Notes: a model not told the origin generated them from the letters alone. Shown: positions 21,316 through 33,620, counted from the first letter of the stretch. The stretch is 64,000 bases of DNA from Tetracentron sinense (GCA_015143295.1 JABCRI010000908.1:62001-126000); one strand, 5' to 3'. Numbers and translations are program-made.

Positions 21316-24300
21316 CTAAATACATTCATTTTCATCATCTTCTACTATATCAGCGACTAATGCAGATGTTAAACTATCTGCTTTCATTCTTGCTTCAAAC
21401 ACTAAGGGATCTTCATAAGCATCCACATCTCGATGCAATCTCTTTGGAGCATCTAAGACAACATACCAATTATCCCTAGTGTGATCCTTGCAATAAAAGA
21501 CCTGAGTGGCTTGAGATGCAAGAATAAACGGCTCATCATCTTCCTTTAAATTTCTTCTGAACCTCCCCAGGTTAGCAAAGATCAAGTTTGTTTCTGGATC
21601 AACATAACATCCATTTGATTTATCTTCTATACGCACCCAATCACAAAAGAATACTACTTCTTTGAAATCATAGTAATTCAATTCAAGAATTTGTTTGATG
21701 ATGCCATAATAAGTGACTTCTTCTTCCACAAGGTTCTTATCTTTGGCACTTGCCCTGAAACTAGTAACAGCCTTTATGGAGACTCCACTATTCTGTGTTG
21801 TCATGCTCATTTCCCATTCCGCTGTACAAAAAACATATCCATTTACCGCATATGCACTATATGACAAGGCATTTAAGTCTGGACCATCAGCAAGCCTCTT
21901 CAGGGTAGATGTTTTTTCTTTTTCTAGTTGTTGTCGTAACCAAGGAATGTAATCCATCGCTTTTTTTGTTTGTTGATTGTCTCTTCGACTTCTATCACTA
22001 GACATGTGTGATTGAAGGTATGTTTGATACTTCCTGTGAATGCAAATAATAGATCTTTAAATTAAGTATTAAAGTGTGTTAAAATCAAAATAATAATTGT
22101 AAAGATATAAATATCAAATTTTGCTTACTTCTCCCACTCAGCATTTTCAGGGCATTGTTGTAGAACCCATCTGCGTGCTTGCTGGTAAAGCAAATGTGGG
22201 AGACGGTAGGCCTTTCCCTTTTTATCGATAGGATAGGCAAATTCAACTTCATCATCTCTCAATGCCCTTCGTCCCCGCTTATGGCTTCCTTCCCTACCAT
22301 TAGGCATGTACTCCATGCAGAACCTCATTGATTCTTCCATGAGGTATCGTTCTGTAATAGAGCCCTCTGGAAAAGTTTGATTCACTACATATCGTTTGTA
22401 TGTTTTCATCATCCTGTAAACGACAACATCAATCAACTATTGATACGATACCTTTAAATTAAAAAAACTATGTAATCCAAAATAATTTTAATTTACCTCT
22501 CAAAAGGATACATCCATCGATATCTAACAGGTCCGCAAACCTGTGCCTCCTCTGCCAAGTGCACAATGAGGTATGTCATGGAAACAAAAAATGATGGCGG
22601 GAAGTATTTTTCGAACACACATAGTGTTTCAACAATGCGTTTTCTCATCTCCGAAAGCTCAATACGGACAATAACCTTAGAACATAGGATATTGAAAAAT
22701 ATTGACAATTGTCGAATAGCAGCACGTAATGGCATATGTTTCTTGAATGCGTGCATCAATAACACTGGTAGTAGTTGTTGTAGAAGGATGTGATAATCAT
22801 GTGACTTCAAGCCTTTAAGTTGAAAATCCTGCAAACTAACATTATGTTTCCAATTTGCACTGTATCCGATAGGAACCTTCAAATTATGCAAAGTTTTACA
22901 AATTATCTCTTTCTCCACTCGAGACAAAGAAAAAGGAGCTTTTAGAAAAGATACTTTGTCATTTTTTTCAATCGGCCATAGATTTCTTCTTATCTTCATA
23001 GCCTTAAGGTCCTTACGGGCTTCAATATCATCTTTTGTCTTACCCTTCGTGTCCATAATTGTTGCAATTAAATTCTCTGCAATATTTTTTTCCACATGCA
23101 TTACATCCAAATTATGACGAATATGCAAATCCTGTACAAATGAACGAGATATGTTATTATCAATGCGATATATTCCACAAAACATTAATATTATAAAACA
23201 TCTTATAAAGCACCTTCCAGTATGGTAAGTCAAACAAGATTGATCTCTTTGACCATGCAGTGCTTTCCTCGGTCGTGGACTTCTTCCTCTTCTTTCCTGC
23301 TACCTTTCCAAACTTAGTCTGAATAGCTTCCATTTTGCATAATACTTCAAACCCACTCAAACGGCGAGGATGTTTCCTAAGTTCTTCTTTCCCATTAAAT
23401 TGTGATTTTGACTCCTGAAAGGATGACTTAAATCTGCTAGGAATCTTCTATGACCCATGTAGGCAAACTTTTTTTCATGTGATAGCCACACTGAGTCTGT
23501 CCCTTCACTGCAAACAGGACAACCATACTTTCCTGCGGTCCTACAACCCGAAAGATGGCCGTACGCTGGAAAATCATGTATAGCCCACAACAAAATTGCT
23601 TTCATGATGAACCTATTCTTAGTGTGAGAGTCATATGTTATGGTTCCAGTAGACCACAATTCATTCAACTCTGCGATCAATGGCTGCAAGTAGACATCAA
23701 TGTCATGTCCTGGACCATTTGGGCCAGGAATCAATAGTGTTAGTATGGTAAATTCCTTACGCATGCATAAAGATGGGGGAAGATTGTAAGGAACAATCAT
23801 AACAGGCCAGCAACTATAAGAGTTACTCTTGTTCCCAAAAGGATTGAATCCATCTGTTGCAAGGCCTAGCCGAACATTACGTGGTTCAGCAGCAAAGTCA
23901 CTCCACCTAATATTTAATGATTTCCAACAAGAAGAATCTACCGGATGGCGCATGTGGCTATCATTTTCAACTGAATTTACATGCCATTTCATACTCTCTG
24001 CAATCCATGGTACACTGTACATTCTTTGCAACCTCTGTGTCAATAGAAAATATCTTAGCTTCTTCCACGGTAAAGGTTTAGCCTTCGGCTTTGAGTCGTC
24101 CACCGGTTTCCATCTGCTTTCACCACACGTAGGACAACTATCCTTACTAGCATGCTCTCTCCAGTATAGTATGCAATCATTACGACATGCATGGATAATC
24201 TGGTAGTCCATACGCAAAGACTTGATCAACTTCTTCGCAGTGTAGGTACTATCCGGCAAAGTGTTCTCATCTGGTAAAATCTTTTTGATCGTTTCTAATA

Positions 24301-24883
24301 GCTCTGTGAAGCTATTATTAGACCACTGATGTCTAGCTTTCATGCTCAACAACTGAACAGTGACTGATAATTTTGTGTGCTCACCTCGACACGAGGGATA
24401 TAGGGGTTGCATCGCATCCTCCATTAACTTCTTGAACTGAATATCCTCCTGTGAATCACCTGAAGCTTGACCGTCATCTTTATCATGAACTTCATTTAGG
24501 CATGTATCCATGTCATCGGGACTAACACGTCCAAATGTGTTATTCAACATATCTGTCATTCTTGGGTACAAATCTTCATGTTGATTACTAGTCGACGTAC
24601 TAGGAACCCCAACATTATCATGATTTATCAGAAATGGTTCTCCATGGTTGATCCACCTTGTGTACGACTTATTTATACCATCACATATTAAATGCTCTGA
24701 GATAACTTCTAGGGTTTTCTTCCCTTGCAGATTACGACATTTAACACAAGGACAACAATGCCAATCAACACCCTTACAATTCTGTTTTACGAATGATAGG
24801 AATGATGCAACACCTTCAAGGTATTCAAAAGACATCCTCGGTGCTGTCATCCACTCCTTGCTTGGGGGGGTCGAAGAAGACAT
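21316..24883 (-). pseudogene. CACTA TNP2 transposase gene, four exons, one frameshift
   Basis: Predicted exons are 24883-23214, 23131-22497, 22413-22129 and 22033-21316. They join in frame except for a one-base loss near 23400, where SHPFRSQ runs on to an early stop at 23357 but FNGKEELRKHPRRLSGFE follows in the next frame. Corrected length would be about 1,100 aa. Domains are: transposase-associated (MSFEYLEGV, CPCVKCRN), TNP2/Transposase_21 (LATDGFNPFG, GPGHDIDVYLQPLI, RHNLDVMHVEKN), DUF4218 (FPPSFFVSMTYLIVHLAEEA, RYRWMYPFER) and DUF4216 (VVFFCDWV, LIFANLGRF). TNP2 proteins cut the CACTA ends. The single lesion could be recent, or a sequence error. Confidence 0.85.
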
Positions 24884-27379
24884 CTTCTAGTTAGCTGGGT
24901 AAATATTCAAAATAATATAAGAAACTTGGAATCTAATGTTCACAATGATATAATTACATATATTATAATGTATTTATAGAAGTTGGCTTTTTGAAACTTT
25001 CACCCGAACCCAATCCAAAGTAAGCTTGGGTTTGGCATTTCTCAATTATTCATTTTTTTCCTCCCATTCTCTCCGATCTCATCATCATTTCTCTCGAAGA
25101 GAAAGAGGAACTCAAAAAATGAAGAAATAGAGTTGGTTTCTTGGTGGCCACCGAGTGTGTGAGGTTTGAGTTATGGAAATATTCTCATTACAGAATGGGT
25201 TGTGACAATTGTTAAAACCAAACTACTAGATCAAAGATATATCAGTTTCAGCAGTGACCTGTTTTCATTTGAAACCAACAAACTAACAAATATCTTTGTT
25301 CTAGTAGTTTTCCAATAGGTTGACATATAGATTAAACTAACAAATAAATCAAACTTAATAGGTCAATTATAATTTTTTGTGTTGGTTTCGTTGCAAGCAA
25401 GAGTTAAAAACAGTTGAAGGCATTCAACTTGCTTCTAGATGCTGCAAAGAGTATGTTGGTTTCTTTATTACCTTATAGAGAATCTAGTTTACCATATTTT
25501 TACCATACAAGGGTTAGGATTAGGGGAGTTCACTTAGCATCACCCTTATTATATCTACTCACTAAATTAAACAAAAAAGGCAGGGACATGGGAAATGGAA
25601 TGTGGAGGGGAGCTTCAATCACAACAATATCAATTAAAAAAAATCACATCTTAGAAAATGTGGAAGTAGCTAAGGAAATCATGCTAGAAAATCATGCCAA
25701 GAAAATACCAGCAAAAAAAAATCAACAAAAACAAAGCCAGTCTCAACAAGCATCAAAATGATAGCTACCCTTCTTTCCTTGGCTACTTCAATATTTCCAA
25801 GATCACCTTAGATATTTAATTAGATTATGTGCTGCCCTTTTTTTTCATAGATATTTAATTAGATTTTTAAGTTAACAGTCAGTCATGCTTGTTTCGGAAT
25901 TGAAATAATAGAACTAACTATACTATGCATCAAATCTGCTAAATAATACTAACTTAGATGTCATTAGGAGGAAACAGAATAAAATAGCTATCAAGAGGTC
26001 TAAAAAAGAGAGCATAAGACTGGATAAGTATAAGTACTCTGTACATAGTCAATCCACTTCATGAAAATACACTCACAGTTTCAACATTGAACTACAGTTT
26101 TTGATAAACCTGTAATTAGAATTGGTTTATTGCAAGTGGCATGGAAAACATAATTCACCGTCCATAACCCAAAAACACATTGTTTCAAAGCTTGGCGTGA
26201 AATACCACACAAACACATCATCGATCAATCAAGATGTGGGAATTTTTTTAACTCTACTCATCTTTTGGTTTTTTTTCTTTTGACTGTAAACAGATCTGAA
26301 AATAAGCGGAGTAAAATCTCTGTTTTTGCAAAGTTAATATCTGGAAAACCCAAATAGAAAGGAAAAAAAATCTATATCTATAATCAGATGCACATAAGGA
26401 CTGAAGATGGGCTGATTTTTATTTATTTACTGTAAACAAATTTGAAAAGAAGAGGAATAAAATCTCTGGTTTTGGAAAATTAAGATCTGAAAAACCCAAA
26501 TGGGAAAATAAATTACATATGTAATCAGATGGGCTATGAGGAAACCCCCAACAGATCACTACCATCCATTTCTCTACACCCACAATAAGTTCTTACATGC
26601 CACCGCGTTCAAATCCCCTCAAAATACAACATGAGAGAGAGATGGCCGGCGAAGGTGAGGGATGACACATCATTGTCTTATTTCTTTAGTATCCCTTCAT
26701 TTTTCCTATAAATTCTACAATTACAATGTATGGAATCAACAGAGAACCAATGGAAATCCCACCTATATAGAGAGATTGAAGGATGGAGGGAATCAAGGAA
26801 ACAAATTTGGAGTATGCATTTCATGGATACTCCTAACAGTTAAAATATATCCTAAGATGTCAGATTATATAGAGAGATTGAAGGATCGAGATGCATGTGA
26901 ATATGAAATAAACGAGTGATCAACCAGACTTTCGAAAAGGAGAATCTTACTTAAATATGTTAACAAGCGCTTCATGATATGAACTAACTCTAGATTATTA
27001 TAAATATGTTAAAATCATGCCCTTTTAGGTCATAAAAATTGTGAAGCATGCCTTCTCGCAGTGTTTTAAAATTGGACTGGACTAATAGGTTGAATAAGTG
27101 AAATGGGAACTAGTCAGATCAACAGTTCCAAAAAAAACACCAAAACCAGAATCAATTCAAAACCGATTAGAGAACGGGCAGAACCGGTGACAAAAATCGG
27201 TAAAAACCAAGGGAACCAGCCAAAAATGGCGAAAATGAAAAAAAAATTATTATTAATATAATAACACGATCGAACCGGTTGAACCGGGCTGGGCCACCTA
27301 GGATAATTATTAAAAAAAAATTATTATTAATATAATAACACGATCAATCGGTTGAACCGGTTGAAACGCCAACAAATCG
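24884..27379. other. CACTA leader region, AT-rich with local duplications
   Basis: No convincing gene was found. An open frame of 115 codons at 25414-25761 has no recognised domain. An imperfect duplication of about 140 bp spans 26275-26400 and 26425-26530 (both include TGTAAACA, AATCTCTG and AAAACCCAAAT). A 33-bp unit ending TAATATAATAACACGATC occurs twice, 72 bp apart, near 27240 and 27312. A 27-bp block (ATGCATGTGAATATGAAATA) is shared by 26890 and 27864. Confidence 0.4.
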
Positions 27380-27426
27380 AAGATGAGAAACAACCCCAAC
27401 TCGATCAAGCTCCATCCTTCTTCCAA

Positions 27427-27855
27427 TGACTCGCATCCATCAATCTCTTCCGTTACAAATCCGAAGAAATAATAAAACCATTTCGCTTCCTCACAACAAC
27501 CTTAAACCCCCAAGAATCAGAGGGCGAGTACAGGTCAGATGAAGAACCCCAATTCGCTCCACTCTTAAAACGAATCAAATCCATCAATCTCTTCCCTTAC
27601 AAATCCGAAGAAGTAAACCCCAAAGAATCAGAGCCCCAGTACACAGGAGATCAAGAAGAGAAAGAACCCCAACTCGCTCGAACTCCATCTCTCTTGAAAC
27701 GAATCAAGTCCATCAATTTTTACCGTAACAATTTTGAAGAAGTCCTTACAACTTTACAGCCCCAAGAAACAGAGCAAACCCAGATAGTAAAAGCCCCAGT
27801 GGAAATAGAAGACAACAGCACTTCATGCTTAACATATTTCAAGAACCACTACTAA
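27427..27855 (+). pseudogene. Captured fragment resembling a DUF4408/DUF761-type repeat protein
   Basis: The plus strand is open from the TGA at 27427 to the TAA at 27855 (about 141 codons) with no start codon at its head. It contains three degenerate repeats: SINLFRYKSEE, LLKRIKSINLFPYKSEE, and SLLKRIKSINFYRNNFEE. Between them are Glu/Gln/Pro-rich linkers. Repeated LLxRIKSINL motifs are typical of plant DUF4408/cotton-fibre-like proteins of unknown function. It runs opposite to the transposase gene, and the absence of an ATG suggests an internal exon. The family assignment is tentative. Confidence 0.5.
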
Positions 27856-28430
27856 GCAATCCATGCATGTGAATATGAAATAAACGAGGAGATGTACACA
27901 TCAAAAAATGAACAAGGGAAGGGGCGTTGAACTGAACACACTCTCAGATTCACCCATCTATAAAAAAAATCTCGACAAAACCTCAATAAATCTATCAACA
28001 CATCAAAAAATGAAAAACAAATGGAGGGGTGTTGGACATTCACATTCAATGGATTAACCCATTGGCATCTGTAAAAAAAAATACCATGATTTGAAAAAAT
28101 CAATCAACACAAGACAATTAAAAAAATCAAAGGAAATCTAGAGATCTAAACCTCTGTAGGGAGATCTGTAAAATCCAGAACATAAAAAAAATAAAGAGAG
28201 AAGATGGATGGACGATCACATTCAAAGGAGATCAATAGAACCCTAATCTATAGATTTACACACATTGGGGGGGGAATAACTCAAATCTAAACCTTTTGTA
28301 GGGAGATCACTTACATGCAGAACATAAATAAATCAAAGGAGATCTACACTTGCAGGGACGATCACATCCAGAGCATATGTCGTTGTTCGTCGCCGGAGAG
28401 CCGATGAAACGCAGATCTGAAGACCTGCGA
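27856..28430. other. CACTA subterminal region with dispersed short repeats
   Basis: AT-rich DNA repeats blocks such as GGGAGATC, ACGATCACATTC, AACATAAA and CAAAGGAGATC at about 100-bp spacing (28150-28380). No gene is seen. Confidence 0.4.
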
Positions 28431-28767
28431 GGGGAATGAGAAGAGAGATAAGGTGGAGATATGAGGAGGAGAGAAGAGGAGGAAGATGGTTCAAGAGAGA
28501 AGATGAAGAATCTGGGATCGATTTTACCTGTCGCCGGCGAGATCCCCGTGAGATAGCGCTGTTCGGAACGAAGGAGATGGCCGGCGACCAGAAGACGAAA
28601 AGGAGAGAGAAGATGGCCGGCGACCAGAGGCCAGAGGGACGGCGAGAGAGACGTCGGCGAGCTAGCAGCGGCAAGAGGGGAAACCGAGAGAGAGAGCAGC
28701 CGAGAGAGGAAGAAACCGAGAGAGAGAGAGAGTTAGGGTTAGGGCTATATTCGGGGGAAATTTGCTG
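28431..28767 (-). promoter_or_regulatory. Purine-biased, CG-rich block: likely transposase promoter/leader
   Basis: Unlike its surroundings this block is CG-rich and strongly purine-biased on the plus strand, with a repeated unit GATGGCCGGCGACCAGA at 28576 and 28612. It lies just inside the right terminus, where En/Spm elements place the promoter and the start of a long first intron. Open frames on both strands here reflect composition. Promoter function is an inference. Confidence 0.4.
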
Positions 28768-28907
28768 CAAAGAACGACTGCCATGAGCAGTCGTTTATTG
28801 CGTTTCACGTTGCCGACTTCCGTAAGCCGCCGTATAATTAACGAGAGCCTTAATCCGTCGTTTTTTCCGCCTTTTGGATGTCATTTTTTGCCCCTTTTCA
28901 CGTAGTG
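28768..28907. repeat. CACTA right terminus with subterminal palindromes
   Basis: It contains ACGACTGCCATGAGCAGTCG and other CGACGG/CCGTCG half sites. It ends GCCCCTTTTCACGTAGTG, the inverse of the left terminus for 13 bases. Confidence 0.85.
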
Positions 28908-30927
28908 CCGATTCCATAGTGGAATGAGTAATGCAAGTCTGCTTTTTGGACTTCCAGGAGATGGCTCCTCCTCTCATTAAGAAGATCCATGCAGTGACCC
29001 ACTTTGATTCCTTTGGGAAAGAGTTCCATGTCGCGTCACTAAATCCTTCAAGCACTGCAGGTGATCTTCCGTGGTGCAGGGCATAGAACAATGTACCCTT
29101 CAGGTACCTCAAAATTCTGATCAATGCTACCCATTGCAATTGACCAGGGTTACTGGTATATCTGCATAACATCCCCACTGCTTGAGCTATGTCCGGCCTA
29201 GTGCAATGCATCGCATACATTAAACTGTCGATTATCTGCGAGTACTCCAGTTGAGAAACGCCTCTGCCTTCATTCTTTGTTAGTTTAATACTTGAATCAA
29301 CTGGCGTAGGAGCCGGAGTACAATCAAACTGATGGAACCTCCTAAGAATCTTCTCAATGTAGCTTGACTGAGAAAGCGCAATTCCTTCGTTGCTCCTAAT
29401 AATCTTGATTACAAGTATAACGTCTGCTTCGCCCATGTCTTTCATATCAAAGTTAGACGATAGGAACTCCTTTGTGTTAGCAACACTTTGATCATCCGTT
29501 CCGAATATAAGCATGTCGCCAACATATAAGCAAATTATCACCCCAGAGTTGTCTCTGAATTTGCTATATACACAGATATCAGCACTATTGACTTAATACC
29601 CATCAGCTAGAAGGACACTTCTGAATTTATCATGCCACTGTTTTGGAGCTTGTTTCAATCGATAAAATGATTTCAGAAGTTTGCAGACTTTCTTCTCCTT
29701 CTTTGGCAGAACATATCCTTTAGGCTAATCCATGTATATTTCTTCTTCAAGATTACCATTCAGGAATGCAGTTTTGACCTCCATATGATGAATGATCAAA
29801 TCCTTGATTGAGGCCAATGCAATCAACATCCTAATAGTGGTCAACCTAGCCACAGGGGCATAGGTGTCAAAGTAATCAAAACTCATTCGCTGTCTGAAGC
29901 CCTTCGCAACCAGTCTAGCCATGAACTTTTCTATGGATCCATCTTGTTTCAATTTCTTCTTGAAGATCCACTTGCACCCTACTATCTTGTTTCCAGGAGG
30001 TAGGTCCACCTAGATCCAAGTATTGTTAGAGTTGATAGAGTGCATCTCATCGTCCATTGCCTTTTTCCAAAGATCTGCGTCTTTAAACATCATTGCTTCA
30101 GTGTAGCTTGTTGGATCCTTCTTGATCAAACAAATATACTCAGGGCCAAAATCCTTTGGAATTCTTGGTCGAGTACTTCTTCTAGGTTCTGAAGGAACTG
30201 GGTCTTCAGGCTCTTTTCACTTGGAACTGGATTCCGGTTGGTCCCCCACTACTTCTTGACTTCTCTTGTATGGAATCACAATTTCAAAGAATTCAGCACC
30301 AATAGCTTCCACAACCAAGTGTGGTGCTGGAGTTTCCAGATTTAGAAATCTATATGCTTTGCTTGACATTGAGTAGCCAATGAAGACGCAGTCAGTACCT
30401 TTGGTTCCTACCTTGGGGTTATTCAAGTTAGGCAATCTTACTTGGGCTAGACAACCCCAAACCCTAAGGTACTGTAAATTGGGTTTTCTTCCATTCTATA
30501 ATTCATATGGAATTGATTCTACTTTCTGTTGAGGAACTCTGTTGAGAATGTGACAGGCTGATAGAAGTGCTTCACCCCAAAGATTTGGTGGAGCACCAGA
30601 GCTGGTTAGCATGGTATTAACCATTTATGTCAGAGTTCTGTTCTTTCTTTCTGCAACGCTATTTTGCTGTGGTGTGTACGGTGCAGTTGTCTCGTGAGGG
30701 ATCCCATTATCTTCACAAAACTTAACGAACTCTGAATCAAGATATTCACCACCTCTGTCAGTTCTAAGTATCTTAATTCTAGCTTCCTGAAAATTCTCAA
30801 CTTCTGACTTAAAAACCTTGAATTTCTCAAATGCTTCATCTTTAGTTCGGATGAGGAAAACATGCGTGTATCGAGAGGCATCGTCGATGAAGGTTATAAA
30901 ATATCTTTTCCCTCCTCTTGACTATAC
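28908..30927 (-). pseudogene. Ty1/copia element B: integrase to RNase H, truncated at both ends
   Basis: Reading leftward from 30927 are the integrase core (FIDDASRYTHVFLIRTKDEA, RTDRGGEY, APYTPQQN), the integrase-RT linker (GTDCVFIGYS), RT (GCKWIFKKKLKQDGSIEKF) and RNase H up to CITHSTMES. There it is cut by the CACTA right end at 28907. Stops occur at about 30625, 30217, 30010, 29725 and 29595. The RT active-site motif reads LYVGDML where YVDD is expected, a lost aspartate. Gag and protease are absent beyond 30927, where similarity stops abruptly. Sequence details differ from copia A (RT linker, RNase H), so this is a different element. Confidence 0.83.
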
Positions 30928-32480
30928 ACCAGTTTGGTTACAGATTTTAAATTAATTCATTTTAACTTAATCCGAATCTATTTGGTGACAAGATTATACT
31001 TAATCCTATTTTATCAGTTCGGGTTCTGTTTGGGTACAAGAATAGGCTTGTCTAGATTAACCCATTCCACAAGATACCCCTGATTGGGTCCATCATGTGG
31101 ATATGGTAGGATCACCCGAAATCAAATGGTCACTAAGATGGTTCTGCCCATGTAAGACAGATCCACTGCTCTACTCGATCTGGAATCCCAAATCGGGCAA
31201 TCGAACAGTATGGACGATTGAGAAGCCCGAAGGCATTCTGCAACCTCATCAGGAGCTGGACAAAGCTGTCCATTTCCTGGTATCCATGGATTTGGATTGA
31301 TCCGGATAGCCTACTGGGTCTGGTTCTGGGTTCTAGGCCTCTGGATAATGGGTCAGGGTCACCATCTTCTCCATCAAGCTCAAGGACCACCATTAATGGA
31401 GATCTCCAGGTTAGGGTCCTCCTAAGAGGTCCCTGGTACGGAGTCATCCTGATGGACCATGGCTACTCGGAGTAGACTGGACTAGGGTGCACCTACTCTG
31501 GTCTGTTGGCTCACTGGTCTCCCTCTTGGCTCACTGGACTGGGTCCACGGATCAGGCTCACTGGTCTTTAGGCTTCGTGGTCTGGGCTCACGGATCAGGC
31601 TCTGGTCTGAGTTCCAACAACTCTCAAACCCTCCCCAAGCCCCTCTATTTATAGAGGACCCAGGTCCCCTTGCATGCTCATGGGCTCGGCCACCTGGCTA
31701 GGCCCTCCTGCACCAGACAGGCCACATGGCACACAAGGTCAGGCCTTGGTCAGAGCAGCCCATCATGGGCCTGCACCCACTGACCCAAGGCACTCATGAG
31801 ATTTGATCCACCTGACACACCCATGTGTCTCCTCGGATCTCACACACCCAGATCTAATGGCTAAGATCAGTCCTAACTAGAGACTCGATCAGACGACTCT
31901 GATCAATCACTCTGATCATCCGATCAGGGTCAACCTAGATCTACGGTTAATATTTGATTAACGGTTCTGATTTACTCAAAAGAAATAGTGACACAAACGA
32001 CTCGCGAAGTGCAAAGTGCGCCTCATAGCGCCCAAAGCCCTATGCCCGCAATGCACTGCACCCGACCCCGAGCCCGTGCCCATGCGTGTGCGTGTGCGCT
32101 TGCGCTCGCTGCTCGCGCAGCTCGCGCACCCTAGTTATCATCTAAAGGAATTGGTGGGTCATAGACTACACCTCACTCTTAGTTGTTGACAACTAAGCAA
32201 CTAATGGGGTAAATAAACTCATTAGATTTTCTTTACTTTTCCGATGTGGGACTAAAGAACTAAGGGAAATGCACTAAAAGTGTATTTTCTCTCTTTCAAG
32301 AGATTAAACACCCAATCTAAACAAAGATTAAATTAATGGGGGGTTTTAGTCCATGATTAAAATCAAAACCCCGGATCCTAATGATCCGGTTTTTATTAAT
32401 TTAAAACAATTTTAAATCAAAATCTACATTCTTATGAAGACACACTTTATCTCTTAATTTTTGCATGGTTCTTCGGTTTT
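30928..32480 (-). repeat. Probable LTR or other retroelement control region
   Basis: No gene was found. On the minus strand a strong TATA box (CTCTATAAATAGAGGGG, about 31645-31661) is followed by short repeats (CCAGTGAGCC, CTGATCCGTG at 31511-31610). Further upstream is TTAGTCCCACATCGG (about 32238-32252), a block common in plant LTRs. No TG...CA ends or target duplication could be fixed, so the limits are uncertain. A palindrome-rich AT stretch at 30930-31060 (TCTGTTTGGGTACAAG) may be a separate MITE. Confidence 0.35.
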
Positions 32481-33620
32481 TCAGGTTGTTCTTGTGAAAC
32501 ATAGTTAGTAATTCGTCGTACAGTAAAAATTTGGTATGGAAATTATTCGAGTATAATTCGAAATTTGCATTCAATAGTTCAATTAAAATTTGGTGAAAAA
32601 AGGCAGAACATCAAAAGTACGGTACGAAATTAATTCGAGTATAATTCGGGTCAATACTCAATAATTTGTTGAAAAATTCGTCTAAATATATAAAATTACA
32701 TATATAAAATTTCTAAGAAAATGTATTAAATCTTTAGTTCATATTACAGAAAATGAAAAAAAGAAGTGCAATTGGAGAATTAGAGAGAGGGATAGAGAGT
32801 CGAACGTGGAAGGGAGACTGGAGATTGAGAGAAAGAGAGTCGTTCTTGGAATGGAGAGTGGTAGTTGCTGGTGTTGACAATACCATAAAGTCGGATACTC
32901 GGTCCTCAACTGCTGGCGGTTGGCTATGCCATTGTGAGTTGTGACAAGTGACGATTGTGAAATAGTTAGGGTTTGAGATTTAGAGAAAGAAAGAAATTGA
33001 GAGAAAATGAGGGGACTAAGTAATGGCCAATGAGTGCTTCATGAGTGGTGGCTGACGACTATTAGTGACGTTGTGGCCAATGAGATAGGGACTAAGGTTA
33101 GAGATTGAGAAAAAGAAAGAGAGTTACGTGCGCATGTAAGAAAGGAGATTTGAGATTTATCTTACGGCTTTGTATATGTATATATATATATATATTATTT
33201 GCGAATAAGTCATGAACGAAAATTCGCAATAATTCAGGTATAATTCGTCTTACTTAAAAAATTCGCAAATGTTTACTTAGTTTTGATTAATACGGATGAA
33301 TTATACGTATGATTCATTATAAGTATTATTCGTGTATAATATGCGAATTTACTAATTATGTTGTGACATGCTACTGCCGGTAACCAATTAGAATCGTGGC
33401 CAGATGAACGGCCACAATTTTAAGGTACTTAAGCTTTCCATACACTAGGGGTATTGAAGTGCTACTCAAGAGGGATAGAGATAAAAAGGATAGATAGAGA
33501 ATGTAGAGCGAGAATTTTGGGATTGTGATAAAAGGGATAAAGAGAGATAAGAATAATATATAGAGAGGGAATGTTGAGAGAAAATTTAGGGGATCCAAGA
33601 GTCCTGAGAAGCGAACCCCA
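32481..33620. other. AT-rich region without a gene
   Basis: The motif ATTCGAGTATAATTCG and variants recur at 32545, 32632, 33235 and 33335. A (TA)n run is at about 33174-33196. GA-rich tracts lie between 32760 and 33130. None supports a gene. Confidence 0.4.

Larger units (their letters stand above)
16306..28907 (-). mobile_element. CACTA (En/Spm) transposon carrying host gene fragments, 12.6 kb
   Basis: The left end reads CACTACGTGAAAATGCGC (16306). The right end is the inverse of CACTACGTGAAAAGGGGC (ends 28907). The terminal repeat is thus about 13 bp plus a shared CGACGG tail. Both transposon genes read leftward: TNP2 (24883-21316) and a Ptta/TnpA-type gene (21038-19596). The region after them holds AIL, GUX and pirin fragments, and the leader side holds a DUF4408-like fragment. 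The three bases next to each end (ACT left, CCG right) do not match, and the two flanks belong to different copia elements. Confidence 0.9.

Noticed and set aside
25414..25761. 115-codon open frame in the CACTA leader
   Set aside because: No recognised family, no start context or splice signals; Lys/Gln-rich tail looks compositional.
28333..28786. Long open frames on both strands next to the CACTA right end
   Set aside because: They arise from purine-biased, CG-rich composition. No domain or splice evidence; treated as a promoter/leader block.
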